A stretch of DNA of 64,000 bases from contig NZ_CANMAX010000012.1 in assembly GCF_947495995.1 (NCBI RefSeq), positions 1 through 64,000 of the forward strand. The letters are read 5' to 3'. Position numbers and translations under genes: made by a program. The number at the start of each line of letters is the position of its first letter. Positions within the stretch are counted from its first letter, which is position 1. Positions 32,438 through 41,923 of the stretch are shown one piece after another. This DNA is from an uncultured Tenacibaculum sp. (lineage in GTDB: Bacteria > Bacteroidota > Bacteroidia > Flavobacteriales > Flavobacteriaceae). The notes under the pieces are model-generated. The model saw nothing but the letters and a program-made list of their open reading frames with translations, did no database searches and was not told the origin of the DNA.

Positions 32438-35068
32438 ATGAAAACGTCACTTCAAAAATTGCATTTTAAACTTCAATGGAGAGCTTATCAAGCCAAAGTT
32501 CTTGAAAATTTTGACAAGCATATTGAAGACAATCATTTTCATATTGTTGCTCCTCCTGGTTCAGGTAAAACAATACTAGGATTAGAAATTGTTCGACGAA
32601 TTGGAAAAAAAACCTTAATTCTTGCTCCAACACTTACGATTCGAAATCAATGGAACGACAGACTTCAAAGTTTCTTTACAACAACAGATGAAAGTTTCGA
32701 TGAAATTTCTTTTGATATTAAAAATCCATCAACACTAACATTTGCAACATATCAGGCTTTATATAGTTTCTTTAAGACTTTTGAAACTATTGAAGAATAC
32801 TTTGATTTCTTTAAAAAGGAACAAATAGAAGTTTTACTTTTAGATGAAGCACATCATTTGAAAAACGCTTGGTGGAAATGTTTATACGATTTAAAAGAAG
32901 AACATTTACAAACAGTTGTTGCCTTAACTGCTACTCCACCGTATGACAGTGAAAACACTGAAATTCAGAAATATTTTAAGCTCTGTAATGAAATTGATGA
33001 TGAAATTGTAGTTCCTGATTTGGTTAAGGAAAAGAATTTAGCTCCTCATCAAGATTTGGTTTATTTATCGAAACCTGAGGATGATGAAATTAAATTCATA
33101 ACTGAATTTAAAAAGAAAGTTTCAGATTTTATTACAGAATTAACGAATGATTCTGAATTTATAGACTTTGTAAAAAAGCATAGATTTTACAGTTTTACAG
33201 CAAACAATCTTGAAGAAATATATAAGAATACGGAATTCTTTTCCTCTATATTAATTTTTTTAAATGCTACTGGAGAAAAAATTACTCGAGAAAAATCAGT
33301 TATATTAGGGTTTCATGAAGAAGAAACTATTGAATTTCCAGATTTTAATAATCATTGGGCAGAAATTTTACTGCAATTTTTACTCGTAACTGATCGAGAG
33401 CAATTACTTACTGATGAAGAATATTTAGAGCAAATAGAAAAACAGCTTCGATTACTTTCTACGTTTAGTAAAAATAAAGTGAATTTAACGGGCGACGAAC
33501 TTGTTTATAAATCATTAAGTAACAGTCCGAGTAAATTAAAGAGTATTGTAGAAATTGTTCGACAAGAACAAAAAAACTTAAAAGACGATTTACGTTGTGT
33601 TATTCTGACAGATTATATTCGAAAAGAATATTTAAACATAGAAAAAGAAGCTCACAATGAAATTCAGAAAATGGGTGTGATTCCTATTTTTCAACGTATT
33701 AAAAATGTAATTTTTTATCCAAAATCTCTTGCAGTTTTAACAGGATCGATAGTTTTAGTTCATCAAGATATTATCAATGAACTTGAAAAAATTGATAATT
33801 TAGAAAACTATACAATTACCTACTTAAAATCAGATGAAAATTTTGTTTTATTAACAGCTAAAACATCTTCACAGAAAAGTATAGTCGAAGTAATTACAGC
33901 GCTTTTTCAACTGGGACATATTAAAATTCTTATTGGTACTAAATCACTTTTAGGTGAAGGATGGGATGCACCAAGCATTAATAGTTTGATTTTAGCTTCT
34001 GTTGTTGGTTCTTTTGTTTCTTCTAATCAAATGCGAGGAAGAGCTATCAGAATAGATAGCAATAATCCTAATAAAGTTGGATTAATATGGCATTTAGCTT
34101 GTTTAGATCCTACAAATGAAAATGGAGGTAAAGATTTTACCGTACTCGATAGACGTTTTAGTTCTTTTTTAGGAATTTCAAATACTGAAAACAATACTAT
34201 AAAAACAGGAATAAAAAGATTAAATCTCCCTGAAGCAATTTTCTCTAATGATGTAGAAAGTTTAAATCAGAAAACTTTAGCTCTATCAGGTACAAGAAAT
34301 TCTATATCTGAAAAATGGGAAAAAGCTATTTTTAAAGGAAAAAAAGTAAATCAACAACTTACTTTTATTAATCGTTCTAAAAAGGAACTAGAACCTAAAG
34401 GTGAAGATTACACTAACGCTGTCGTTTTTGCTGTAAAGGAAACATGGTTTATTCTTCTACTATTTGCTATTTACGGTGCTTTACTATTAATTATCAATCA
34501 TAAACCAACTTTATATTTTTTAAGCTTTACACTTCTCTTGATTGTGATTTGGTTTGCTTTTAAAATTAATTTGTTTGTAAAATACTATTTGAAATACGGA
34601 ATTATAGATAAACGAATTTATAACAGAGCTTTAGTTGTACTGAATTCACTCTATGATTTACAACTTATTTCCACTCCAAAGCATAAAGTAAAATTAAAAA
34701 CTAAGGTTACTGAAAAAGGTAACATAGTATGTACAATTGATGGAGCAAATAGACTTGAAAGTAAACTTTTTGTAGATGCTTTAAATGAATTACTGATTCC
34801 AATAGAAAACCCTAAATATATTATTTGTGAATCTACTTGGTTAACTGAAAAACTTGAACAACAACGTTTTTTTGCTGTTCCTGAAGTATTTTGTTCTAAT
34901 AAAAAAAGTGCTATAGTTTTTGAAAAATATTGGAATAAACATATTCATAAAGCAACACTTATTTATACTAGAAACACTAACGGTAGAAAACTGTTATTAA
35001 AAGCAAAACTTCAAGCTGTTAAAAGATCGAGTAGAAAAATTACTCGAAAACATGTTATTTGGGAATAG
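32438..35068 (+). CDS. SF2 DEAH-type helicase with a C-terminal membrane hairpin
   Basis: 876 residues. The N-terminal SF2 core shows a Q-like QWRAYQAKVL, Walker A APPGSGKT (K44), motif II DEAH at 136-139, motif III TATPP at 164-168, motif V IGTKSLLGEGWDAPS and motif VI QMRGRAIRID. After the core, two adjacent hydrophobic helices (about 663-680 and 684-705) form a membrane hairpin, followed by about 170 residues of unknown soluble domain. A membrane-anchored helicase of this layout is unusual. The ATPase role is well supported; substrate and cellular role are unknown. It stands alone, converging with the 35072 gene. Confidence 0.85.
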   Translation: MKTSLQKLHFKLQWRAYQAKVLENFDKHIEDNHFHIVAPPGSGKTILGLEIVRRIGKKTLILAPTLTIRNQWNDRLQSFFTTTDESFDEISFDIKNPSTLTFATYQALYSFFKTFETIEEYFDFFKKEQIEVLLLDEAHHLKNAWWKCLYDLKEEHLQTVVALTATPPYDSENTEIQKYFKLCNEIDDEIVVPDLVKEKNLAPHQDLVYLSKPEDDEIKFITEFKKKVSDFITELTNDSEFIDFVKKHRFYSFTANNLEEIYKNTEFFSSILIFLNATGEKITREKSVILGFHEEETIEFPDFNNHWAEILLQFLLVTDREQLLTDEEYLEQIEKQLRLLSTFSKNKVNLTGDELVYKSLSNSPSKLKSIVEIVRQEQKNLKDDLRCVILTDYIRKEYLNIEKEAHNEIQKMGVIPIFQRIKNVIFYPKSLAVLTGSIVLVHQDIINELEKIDNLENYTITYLKSDENFVLLTAKTSSQKSIVEVITALFQLGHIKILIGTKSLLGEGWDAPSINSLILASVVGSFVSSNQMRGRAIRIDSNNPNKVGLIWHLACLDPTNENGGKDFTVLDRRFSSFLGISNTENNTIKTGIKRLNLPEAIFSNDVESLNQKTLALSGTRNSISEKWEKAIFKGKKVNQQLTFINRSKKELEPKGEDYTNAVVFAVKETWFILLLFAIYGALLLIINHKPTLYFLSFTLLLIVIWFAFKINLFVKYYLKYGIIDKRIYNRALVVLNSLYDLQLISTPKHKVKLKTKVTEKGNIVCTIDGANRLESKLFVDALNELLIPIENPKYIICESTWLTEKLEQQRFFAVPEVFCSNKKSAIVFEKYWNKHIHKATLIYTRNTNGRKLLLKAKLQAVKRSSRKITRKHVIWE

Positions 35069-35071
35069 CTA

Positions 35072-35485
35072 TTATATACTATTTAATTGAGCAATAACTT
35101 TCTTAAAAAAAGAAACTGAATAGATCAAAAAAGGAATACTAAAGAGAAAAGAAAAAGCATGTAAATTTTCATAATACCAATTTCCATAAGTAAGATATAT
35201 GACAGCAAACAATAGTAAAATTATTCCTATGATATTAAAAATCATTTTACTTATTGTAGCTTTTTGAAATAATCCTAAGATTAAAATCAATTTACCTATA
35301 ATAGAAATAAAACCAACATTCATTAGTCTATCCATGTAACTTAATTCAAAATCAACTTGAATTCCATTTTTTAGAAAATTTGGAATACTAAGAATATCGA
35401 AAAAAATTAAAAATCCTAAACCATGACCAAATCCTATTACAATTAAAGAATGAAGGAGAATAGTTATTAAACTTTCTTTTCGCAT
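35072..35485 (-). CDS. Small four-helix membrane protein, hypothetical
   Basis: 137 residues with about four hydrophobic segments and an early HSLIVIGFGHGLGFL stretch, vaguely DoxX-like but not assignable. It starts 5 bp after hemF on the same strand, so it is at least transcribed with hemF. The stop lies 3 bp from the converging helicase gene. Function unknown. Confidence 0.65.
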   Translation of the reverse strand: MRKESLITILLHSLIVIGFGHGLGFLIFFDILSIPNFLKNGIQVDFELSYMDRLMNVGFISIIGKLILILGLFQKATISKMIFNIIGIILLLFAVIYLTYGNWYYENLHAFSFLFSIPFLIYSVSFFKKVIAQLNSI

Positions 35486-35490
35486 CTATA

Positions 35491-36393
35491 TTAAACCCAA
35501 TTCACCGGTTTGGCTAAAACTTCTAGTAATTCTGCTTCTTTTGTTCCTGCTTCTGGAACATGATTATATTTCCATTGTACTGTTGGCGGTAAACTCATTA
35601 AAATACTTTCTATTCTTCCATTAGTTTTTAATCCGAACAACGTACCTCTATCATGAACTAAATTGAACTCAACATAACGCCCTCTTCTTACCTCTTGCCA
35701 ATCTTTATGCTCTTGTGTGTATTCTGTATCTTTTCTTTTCTCAACAATTGGTACGTAGCTATTTAAAAAACTATTACCTACTTCAGTGACAAAATCGTAT
35801 CGATTTTGCATCGAAAACTCTTCTGTTTCTTTTAAATAATCAAAGAACAACCCACCTACTCCTCTAGCTTCATTTCTATGAGCATTCCAGAAATAATTAT
35901 CACAAGTCTCTTTAAATTTAGGATAAAAATCTGCGTGATGTTTATCGCAAGCTGTTTTACAAACTATGTGAAAATGTTTAGCATCTTCTTTAAATAAATA
36001 ATACGGAGTTAAATCTTGACCTCCACCAAACCATTGGGTTACAATTTCTCCTTTCTCATTATACATTTCAAAATAACGCCAATTCGCGTGAACTGTAGGA
36101 ACAAAAGGATTTTTTGGATGTAATACTAAACTTAAACCACAAGCAAAGAAGTTACCAGTTGCTACATTAAACTGTTTTCTTAAAACTTCTGGTAATTCTC
36201 CATGAACAGCAGATATATTTACGCCTCCTTTTTCAAATACTTTTCCGTTTTCTATAACACGAGTTCTACCTCCTCCACCTTCAGCTCTTTTCCATAAATC
36301 TTCTTGAAATTTAGCCTCGTCATCGATACTCTCTATTTTAGAAGTAATAGTGTCTTGTAATTGTTCAATATAAGCGTAAAATTGATCTTTCAT
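35491..36393 (-). CDS. hemF: Oxygen-dependent coproporphyrinogen-III oxidase
   Basis: 300 residues matching HemF throughout: GGGGRTRVIENGKVFEKGGVN near the N-terminus, the signature region WFGGGQDLTPYYLF with catalytic/substrate residues, and RGRYVEFNLVHDRGTLFGL. The enzyme decarboxylates coproporphyrinogen III to protoporphyrinogen IX with O2 in the cytoplasm. It is followed after 5 bp by a small membrane-protein gene. It lies in the same-strand haem gene run that begins with hemA at 45745, though a terminator at 38152-38183 suggests separate transcription of this end. Confidence 0.96.
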   Translation of the reverse strand: MKDQFYAYIEQLQDTITSKIESIDDEAKFQEDLWKRAEGGGGRTRVIENGKVFEKGGVNISAVHGELPEVLRKQFNVATGNFFACGLSLVLHPKNPFVPTVHANWRYFEMYNEKGEIVTQWFGGGQDLTPYYLFKEDAKHFHIVCKTACDKHHADFYPKFKETCDNYFWNAHRNEARGVGGLFFDYLKETEEFSMQNRYDFVTEVGNSFLNSYVPIVEKRKDTEYTQEHKDWQEVRRGRYVEFNLVHDRGTLFGLKTNGRIESILMSLPPTVQWKYNHVPEAGTKEAELLEVLAKPVNWV

Positions 36394-36438
36394 TCTTCAT
36401 TAATTATTGAACAACAAAAGTACTGATTAAAGTATTCT

Positions 36439-37167
36439 CTATTGAATTTTTTTCAGGGTTTCTGTAGTTGCAGCTGTAACAGAAAAAGGTAAAACTAAAA
36501 CAACTCCAATAAATGGTATTAATTGAAAAAGTATAAATATTATTCCGTTACCAATAGCAGTTCCTCTATTTTTTCTTACAAAAGTAACAGTGTCTTTATA
36601 TTTAAAATGACGTTCTAAAGTAAAATCCATATTTCCAAATCCTGCATAGTATGCCTGTACTAAGAATAATATGATCGGAGTAAAAATTCCGATAACTGGA
36701 ATAAGCCCAATAATTAAAAACGGAATTGTTATAAGTAATTCTTTACCTAAATTTCTAACACTAATTCGTATTCCTCTAGCTAAAGATTCAGAAAAACTAC
36801 TTGGTTTATGTTGATGTTGTTTTCCATATAAGTATTCTTCAATTTTTAAAGATACCGGACTCATAAACGGAGATGATAATGCTAAAACAATATGTTTATA
36901 TAAGATTAAACCAATAACTAAAATCACTATACCTCCTAGAAAATTACCGATTGTAGTAAATGTTTCTTTTCCAAATTCCCATGGCCATAATTGGGCAATA
37001 TAACTTCCCAAATCATCTGATAAAAAATATGTGATTGATCCTATAACTATTCCTGTTATTAAACTTATAAACACAGGAATCATAAAATATTTCCATAAGT
37101 TTAATTTTCTAATAATAGTAAGCGCATCGAAATATGCTTTAATAGCATTTATGGCAGATTGTATCAT
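36439..37167 (-). CDS. EI24/CysZ-like membrane protein
   Basis: 242 residues with four to five membrane helices and the EI24-domain hallmarks: FDALTIIRKLNLWKYFMIP at the start, LSSPFMSPVSLKIEEYLYGK, and a Tyr-rich AYYAGFGNMDFTLERH segment. Related EI24 proteins include the sulfate transporter CysZ, but the Bacteroidota members are of unconfirmed function. Its ATG overlaps the stop of the aspartic-protease gene by 4 bp (ATGA), so the two are translationally coupled. Confidence 0.82.
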   Translation of the reverse strand: MIQSAINAIKAYFDALTIIRKLNLWKYFMIPVFISLITGIVIGSITYFLSDDLGSYIAQLWPWEFGKETFTTIGNFLGGIVILVIGLILYKHIVLALSSPFMSPVSLKIEEYLYGKQHQHKPSSFSESLARGIRISVRNLGKELLITIPFLIIGLIPVIGIFTPIILFLVQAYYAGFGNMDFTLERHFKYKDTVTFVRKNRGTAIGNGIIFILFQLIPFIGVVLVLPFSVTAATTETLKKIQ

Positions 37168-38138
37168 TTCTTTTTTGTGATAAAGTTAAATTCTTTATTT
37201 GAAAAATCAATCATAATAATATCTTTTAAAAATAATTGATTTCCCGTAACTCCAATTATCTCAATTCCATTTTTAAATTCTTTCTCAAAAGGTCTTGTTC
37301 CTAAATAAATATTTTTATTCTTTAAATTTAAACCTTCAATTTTAACATCTTCTTTTATCTTTCCTTTATAAGTAGTGTAATAATTTCCAAAAGAAGGGAC
37401 TTGTAAAGAATCGATAGCTGGTGTTTCTGAGTATTGATTCCAAAAATCTCGATTATTAGTGATTAAAGGGAATATACTTGATCCTGTATCGAACATTACA
37501 TAATATTTCTTTCTATTAAAATGTACTGGAAGTAGAATTCTATTCGAATTATCCAATTCAAATTTTATTGTTTTTACCTTTTCATAATCAGGTAACATAT
37601 CACTTAAAACAATAAATCTTTTATTTGGATAATCGATAACCAATTTCTTGCCCTCGAAAGTATTTATTCCTAAAGTTCCTATATGATTTCTATAGTTTGC
37701 AAAGATTAAGGAATCTAATTCCTTTCCAGAATTAGGATATAGAATTACTTCACTTGATACCAAAGTAGTGTCTTTGAAATTTAGAGGTAAATCATTTAAA
37801 AGATATGATATTCTACGATTATTTATATTTTTTTGATTTAAACTTCGATTTTGATCATAAACTCCTAATTTATTTTTATACTTTTTATAATATTTAAGAT
37901 AAGAATTTATGATACTATCTTTAAAAAAAGTTGGAGAACCAGTATCTAATTGAAAAGAAAACTTAGGTTTATCGCCTAATGTAAAATCTACAAACATTGC
38001 TGATTTATCATATACTTTCTCTCCTATTTTAGAAGATTTCCAATAAAAATCAATCCAATATGATTTTTGTTTTTTAGCACAAGAACTAAAAGCTAACACC
38101 AAATAAGTATATGCAATTACAATAAGAATATTTTTCAC
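37164..38138 (-). CDS. Bilobal aspartic-protease-like lipoprotein
   Basis: 324 residues from a GTG start at 38138. Lipoprotein signal ending SSC (Cys20). Two DTGS motifs, at D65 (FQLDTGSP) and D217 (VMFDTGSS), each followed by a hydrophobic-Gly motif (IGTLGINTF; IIGVTGNQLF). This layout, with two lobes in one chain, is that of pepsin-like or duplicated retropepsin-like enzymes. It probably acts at the periplasmic face of a membrane. It is coupled to the EI24 gene by a 4-bp overlap. Proteolytic activity is inferred from motifs only. Confidence 0.75.
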   Translation of the reverse strand: MKNILIVIAYTYLVLAFSSCAKKQKSYWIDFYWKSSKIGEKVYDKSAMFVDFTLGDKPKFSFQLDTGSPTFFKDSIINSYLKYYKKYKNKLGVYDQNRSLNQKNINNRRISYLLNDLPLNFKDTTLVSSEVILYPNSGKELDSLIFANYRNHIGTLGINTFEGKKLVIDYPNKRFIVLSDMLPDYEKVKTIKFELDNSNRILLPVHFNRKKYYVMFDTGSSIFPLITNNRDFWNQYSETPAIDSLQVPSFGNYYTTYKGKIKEDVKIEGLNLKNKNIYLGTRPFEKEFKNGIEIIGVTGNQLFLKDIIMIDFSNKEFNFITKKK

Positions 38139-38151
38139 AGCTTAGAAATAA

Positions 38152-38183
38152 AAAACCTCTTTCAAAATTAAGAAAGAGGTTTT
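38152..38183 (-). terminator. Terminator within the haem gene run
   Basis: Stem AAAACCTCTTTC (38152-38163) / GAAAGAGGTTTT (38172-38183), with a T run on the minus strand. It ends the hemA-to-thioredoxin-like transcript and separates it from the protease/EI24/hemF genes. Confidence 0.85.
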
Positions 38184-38205
38184 AAATATTGTGGGTATTT
38201 GACTG

Positions 38206-38805
38206 CTAATTTAGTACTTGACTAATAAAAGTTTCTAATTCTGAAACGTTAGTTGCTGTAGCTTGTTCTTTTGTTACTGTTTTTGTAGGAATTGCAGCTC
38301 CTCTTTTAACATCAACGAATTTTTTAGACTTGTCTATTAAATAAGCTGTTGGATAATCTAATTTATGTACAAAACCGCTAATATCTAAATTACCTTTTTG
38401 CACTTTGTCAGCTTCTCCTGCAGGAACTAAAACGATTCTATCGTCTAATTTTTCTTGCATTCTTCCTAATTTATCTTTTTTGTCCCAGAAAATCATTACA
38501 AATTGAACCTTATCATTGTATTTTTCAACCATTTGATTTAAAGCTGGAATCTGACCGAAACATGGCGCAGACCACGTAGCAGCGGCTATAAGAACGATAG
38601 GTTTTTTAATTGACTTTGTACTTATTACTTTATCAGTATCGGTTGTAAAATCATAGTTTAATAAATAACTATCTTTTATACACGTATTAATTAGTTCGTC
38701 TGAAGATTTGTCTGCACAACTATTCACCGCTTGGTTATAGTACTTTCTTTGCGCAAATACACTAGACGTTATCACAATTAATATTAAAGTTACTAATCTT
38801 TTCAT
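38206..38805 (-). CDS. Exported thioredoxin-like protein with a single active-site cysteine
   Basis: 199 residues: signal peptide (MKRLVTLILIVITSSVFAQ), then a thioredoxin-like fold of the TlpA type (KPIVLIAAATWSAPCFGQIPALNQMVEKY ... VQFVMIFWDKKDK ... DYPTAYLIDK with cis-Pro). The motif is WSAPC, so the first active-site Cys of WCxxC is Ser and only one thiol remains. That excludes ordinary dithiol oxidoreductase chemistry. Two further cysteines lie near residues 29 and 42. It follows hemE by 26 bp and is followed by a terminator. Confidence 0.8.
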   Translation of the reverse strand: MKRLVTLILIVITSSVFAQRKYYNQAVNSCADKSSDELINTCIKDSYLLNYDFTTDTDKVISTKSIKKPIVLIAAATWSAPCFGQIPALNQMVEKYNDKVQFVMIFWDKKDKLGRMQEKLDDRIVLVPAGEADKVQKGNLDISGFVHKLDYPTAYLIDKSKKFVDVKRGAAIPTKTVTKEQATATNVSELETFISQVLN

Positions 38806-38831
38806 GGGAATCTCGATTAATTTTAATTCTT

Positions 38832-39857
38832 TTATTGTTTGTATTCTTTTACTGCATCAACAAATGCTTTTGCGTTTTCCAAAGGTATATTTGGTAAAAT
38901 CCCGTGCCCTAAGTTAACAATATATTTATCCTTTCCAAAATTGTTGATCATTTCTGTCACCATTTTTTTGATTTCATTTGGTGGAGAAAGCAATCTTGAA
39001 GGGTCAAAATTACCTTGTAAAGTAATATTTCCTCCCGTTAAATATCTTGCATTTCGAGCAGAACAAGTCCAATCTATTCCTAAAGCTGAAGCTCCTGATT
39101 TTGACATTTCATGTAATGCAAACCAACATCCTTTACCAAATGCTATTACTGGAATTTCATCTTTTAACGCTTCAATTATGTCATTGATGTATTGCCATGA
39201 AAACTCTTGATAATCTACTGGGGATAGCATGCCTCCCCAAGAATCAAAAATTTGAACAGCATTAACACCGGCCTTAACCTTTGCTTTTAAATAAGCAATT
39301 GTGGTGTCTGTTATCTTTCTAAGCAATTCGTGTGCCAAAACTGGTTGCGTAAAACAAAATTCTTTTGCTTTATCAAAGTTTTTAGATCCCTGACCTTGTA
39401 CCATATAACATAAAATTGTCCATGGAGAGCCCGCAAAACCTATTAATGGAATTTCATCATTCAACTTTTCTTTAGTTGCTTTAATTGCATCCATTACATA
39501 ACCTAATTCTTCATTTACATCTGGTATAATTACCTGATCTAAACTTTTTTTATCACGAATTGGATTTGGTAAATATGGTCCGAAATTCGGTTTCATCTCT
39601 ACCTCAACATTCATAGCTTGAGGTACTACAAGAATATCTGAGAACAGAATTGCAGCATCCATACCATATCTACGAATTGGCTGAACTGTTATTTCTGAAG
39701 CTAGTTCAGGAGTTCTACAACGTGTAAAGAAATCGTATTTCTTACGAATTTCCATAAACTCTGGTAAATACCTTCCTGCTTGTCTCATCATCCAAACTGG
39801 TGGTCTATCTACAGTTTCTCCTTTTAAAGCTCTTAAAAATAAATCGTTTTTTATCAT
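38832..39857 (-). CDS. hemE: Uroporphyrinogen decarboxylase
   Basis: About 341 residues from ATG 39857; a longer in-frame start overlaps the previous gene and is not needed. The N-terminal signature [16 protein letters not shown] and the motif [16 protein letters not shown] identify HemE; later [13 protein letters not shown] supplies the conserved His. It removes four acetate carboxyls from uroporphyrinogen III to give coproporphyrinogen III in the cytoplasm. It is one base downstream of the PrcB-like lipoprotein gene, in the haem operon. Confidence 0.96.
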   Translation of the reverse strand: MIKNDLFLRALKGETVDRPPVWMMRQAGRYLPEFMEIRKKYDFFTRCRTPELASEITVQPIRRYGMDAAILFSDILVVPQAMNVEVEMKPNFGPYLPNPIRDKKSLDQVIIPDVNEELGYVMDAIKATKEKLNDEIPLIGFAGSPWTILCYMVQGQGSKNFDKAKEFCFTQPVLAHELLRKITDTTIAYLKAKVKAGVNAVQIFDSWGGMLSPVDYQEFSWQYINDIIEALKDEIPVIAFGKGCWFALHEMSKSGASALGIDWTCSARNARYLTGGNITLQGNFDPSRLLSPPNEIKKMVTEMINNFGKDKYIVNLGHGILPNIPLENAKAFVDAVKEYKQ

Positions 39858-39858
39858 A

Positions 39859-40323
39859 TTATTCTTCAACAAAAACTTTGTTCTTGTCTGTTTTATTAAT
39901 TGTAACTATATGTATTGGTTGCGTAATTGCCATACCAACCATATCAGTTGGTTTCGGTCCTTTATGATTAATTACAATTTCTAAAGTTTTTCCTTTTTGT
40001 GAAACTTCATTAACCTTAATCGTAAAACCTGTAGTATTCCTTACACTATCTATGGCAACAATTACACTTTTTTTTGAAAAATCTATATTGGTATTAAATT
40101 CTTCAGAAACTTTATTTATTGAATCTAACTTAGTTAAGAAAGCTTTCCATTCTTCAACAGACTGAATAACAATATTTTCTTTTTTAAATCCTTCTTCTCC
40201 TGCTCCAGTTAATGCTCCTTCATACAAACTTTTCATAATTTGCTGTACATCCATCGAATTTGTAATTTTTGGTGAACATGATAGGTAAAAGAAGAGTGAT
40301 AAAGTTAAACTAAGTAATTTCAT
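39859..40323 (-). CDS. Lipoprotein with PrcB_C-like domain
   Basis: 154 residues: lipoprotein signal with Cys16 (FYLSC), then a region matching the PrcB_C pattern ([12 protein letters not shown] ... [43 protein letters not shown] in outline, and [12 protein letters not shown]). Homologues accompany secreted proteases in spirochaetes, but the function is unclear. It lies between hemL (10 bp upstream) and hemE (1 bp downstream), so co-transcription is almost certain; a direct haem role is unproven. Confidence 0.75.
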   Translation of the reverse strand: MKLLSLTLSLFFYLSCSPKITNSMDVQQIMKSLYEGALTGAGEEGFKKENIVIQSVEEWKAFLTKLDSINKVSEEFNTNIDFSKKSVIVAIDSVRNTTGFTIKVNEVSQKGKTLEIVINHKGPKPTDMVGMAITQPIHIVTINKTDKNKVFVEE

Positions 40324-40333
40324 GATTCGTTTT

Positions 40334-41623
40334 TTACATTTCTGAAACTGCTTTTAATGCGTTATCTAACGCTTTTTTAGTTTTACTAATATTTTTTTCA
40401 GTTAAAGCACTAGATAAGAACCAAGCTTCGAACTGAGATGGAGGTAAAAATATTCCGTTTTTAATCATCTCCCAGAAAAATACAGCAAACTTTTTAGTAT
40501 CAGAAGTTTGTGCTTCTTCAAAATTAGTAACTTTTTTATTAGTAAAAAAAGGATTCATCATAGAACCAAACCTATTCACCGTAACATCTACTCCATATTT
40601 TTGAGCTGATGATAAAATCGCTTCTTCTATTTCTGCTCCGATTGCATCAAATTGCTTGTACGGATTTTGCTTTTTTAATGTTGACAAAGTAGCAATTCCT
40701 CCTACCATTGCAATTGGATTACCACTTAATGTTCCTGCTTGATACATTCCTCCTAATGGAGCAACATTTTCCATAATCTCGTTTCTAGCTCCATAAGCTC
40801 CAACTGGGAAACCTCCACCGATAACTTTTCCTAAACAAGTAATATCTGCTTCTACTCCTAAAACTTCTTGAGCTCCACCAAATGTAGAACGGAAACCTGT
40901 CATTACCTCATCAGCAATAAGTAAAGCTCCGTTTTTATTCGCTAATTCTTTTAAATCTTTTAAGAAATTATTTTGAGGAATTACAACTCCCATGTTTCCT
41001 CCTACTGGTTCAATAATTACTCCAGCAATATCATCATGTTTTTCGAAATGTGCTTTAACACTTTCTAAATCATTATAGTTTGCGATTAAAGTATTTTTCA
41101 CTGCTCCTTCTGGAACACCTTTACTACCTGGTAAACTTAAAGTTGCTAAACCAGAACCTGCTGCAACTAATAACGAATCTTGATGACCATGGTAACAACC
41201 AGAAAACTTAATGATCTTATCTTTTCCTGTGTAAGCTCTAGCTAAACGAATTCCACTTAAAACAGCTTCTGTACCTGAGTTTACAAAACGTACTTTATCC
41301 ATTCCTGGAAAAGCATCACAAACTATTTTAGCTAGTTTAATTTCGTTTTCTGTTGAAGCTCCAAAAGAATATCCGTTTTTTAAAGCTTTCGTTACTGCTT
41401 TTTGTACTTTCTTATGACGATGACCCAGAATCATTGGTCCGTAAGACAATACATAATCGATGTAAGAGTTTCCATCTACATCGACAATTTTACTTCCTTT
41501 AGCTTTATCAATAAAAAGTGGATTTCCACCAACAGAAGCGAATGCTCTAACTGGTGAATTTACAGCTCCAACTAAATTAACTAAACCTTTATTATATAGT
41601 TTTTGTGATTTTTTGAATTTCAT
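40334..41623 (-). CDS. hemL: Glutamate-1-semialdehyde 2,1-aminomutase
   Basis: 429 residues, typical length. PLP-binding Lys in CLGKVIGGGFPVGAYG, the GGMYQAGTLSGNP motif and YVDYVLSYGPMILGH-like N-terminal segment identify HemL. It converts glutamate 1-semialdehyde to 5-aminolevulinate, the second step of the C5 pathway. It starts 3 bp after the barstar-like gene, within the hemA-hemCD-hemB run. Confidence 0.97.
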   Translation of the reverse strand: MKFKKSQKLYNKGLVNLVGAVNSPVRAFASVGGNPLFIDKAKGSKIVDVDGNSYIDYVLSYGPMILGHRHKKVQKAVTKALKNGYSFGASTENEIKLAKIVCDAFPGMDKVRFVNSGTEAVLSGIRLARAYTGKDKIIKFSGCYHGHQDSLLVAAGSGLATLSLPGSKGVPEGAVKNTLIANYNDLESVKAHFEKHDDIAGVIIEPVGGNMGVVIPQNNFLKDLKELANKNGALLIADEVMTGFRSTFGGAQEVLGVEADITCLGKVIGGGFPVGAYGARNEIMENVAPLGGMYQAGTLSGNPIAMVGGIATLSTLKKQNPYKQFDAIGAEIEEAILSSAQKYGVDVTVNRFGSMMNPFFTNKKVTNFEEAQTSDTKKFAVFFWEMIKNGIFLPPSQFEAWFLSSALTEKNISKTKKALDNALKAVSEM

Positions 41624-41626
41624 TTT

Positions 41627-41923
41627 TTAACTTTTAATGAAAGTTATATGTTTATTTTGTTCTATAATTTCAATTACTGTATGTAAGAAACTTGTTTCTA
41701 AGTTTTCTTCGCTTTTGTAAAAATTTTTCCACTCAATAATTATTTCTTCATCTACATCAAAAGTTCCAAAACCTCCACTTAAAACATCATTGAAAGCATC
41801 TAAATTTCTACCTATTCTCCAATTCAAATCATTTGTAAAAACTCTTTCTATTTCATTGTAAAAGCCTTTCTCATTAGAAAACTTATTTCCATTTATTGTG
41901 TAAGTTGGCTTCCAATCAGACAT
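41627..41923 (-). CDS. Barstar-family protein
   Basis: 98 residues, acidic, no signal peptide. The segment LNWRIGRNLDAFNDVLSGGFG and IIIEWKNF match the barstar (RNase inhibitor) family; in barstar this region includes the Asp/Asn-rich helix that blocks the RNase active site. No barnase-like RNase is adjacent. It overlaps the hemB stop by one base and precedes hemL by 3 bp, so it is embedded in the haem operon. In this setting it may be a stable housekeeping binder rather than an antitoxin; that is inference. Confidence 0.82.
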   Translation of the reverse strand: MSDWKPTYTINGNKFSNEKGFYNEIERVFTNDLNWRIGRNLDAFNDVLSGGFGTFDVDEEIIIEWKNFYKSEENLETSFLHTVIEIIEQNKHITFIKS

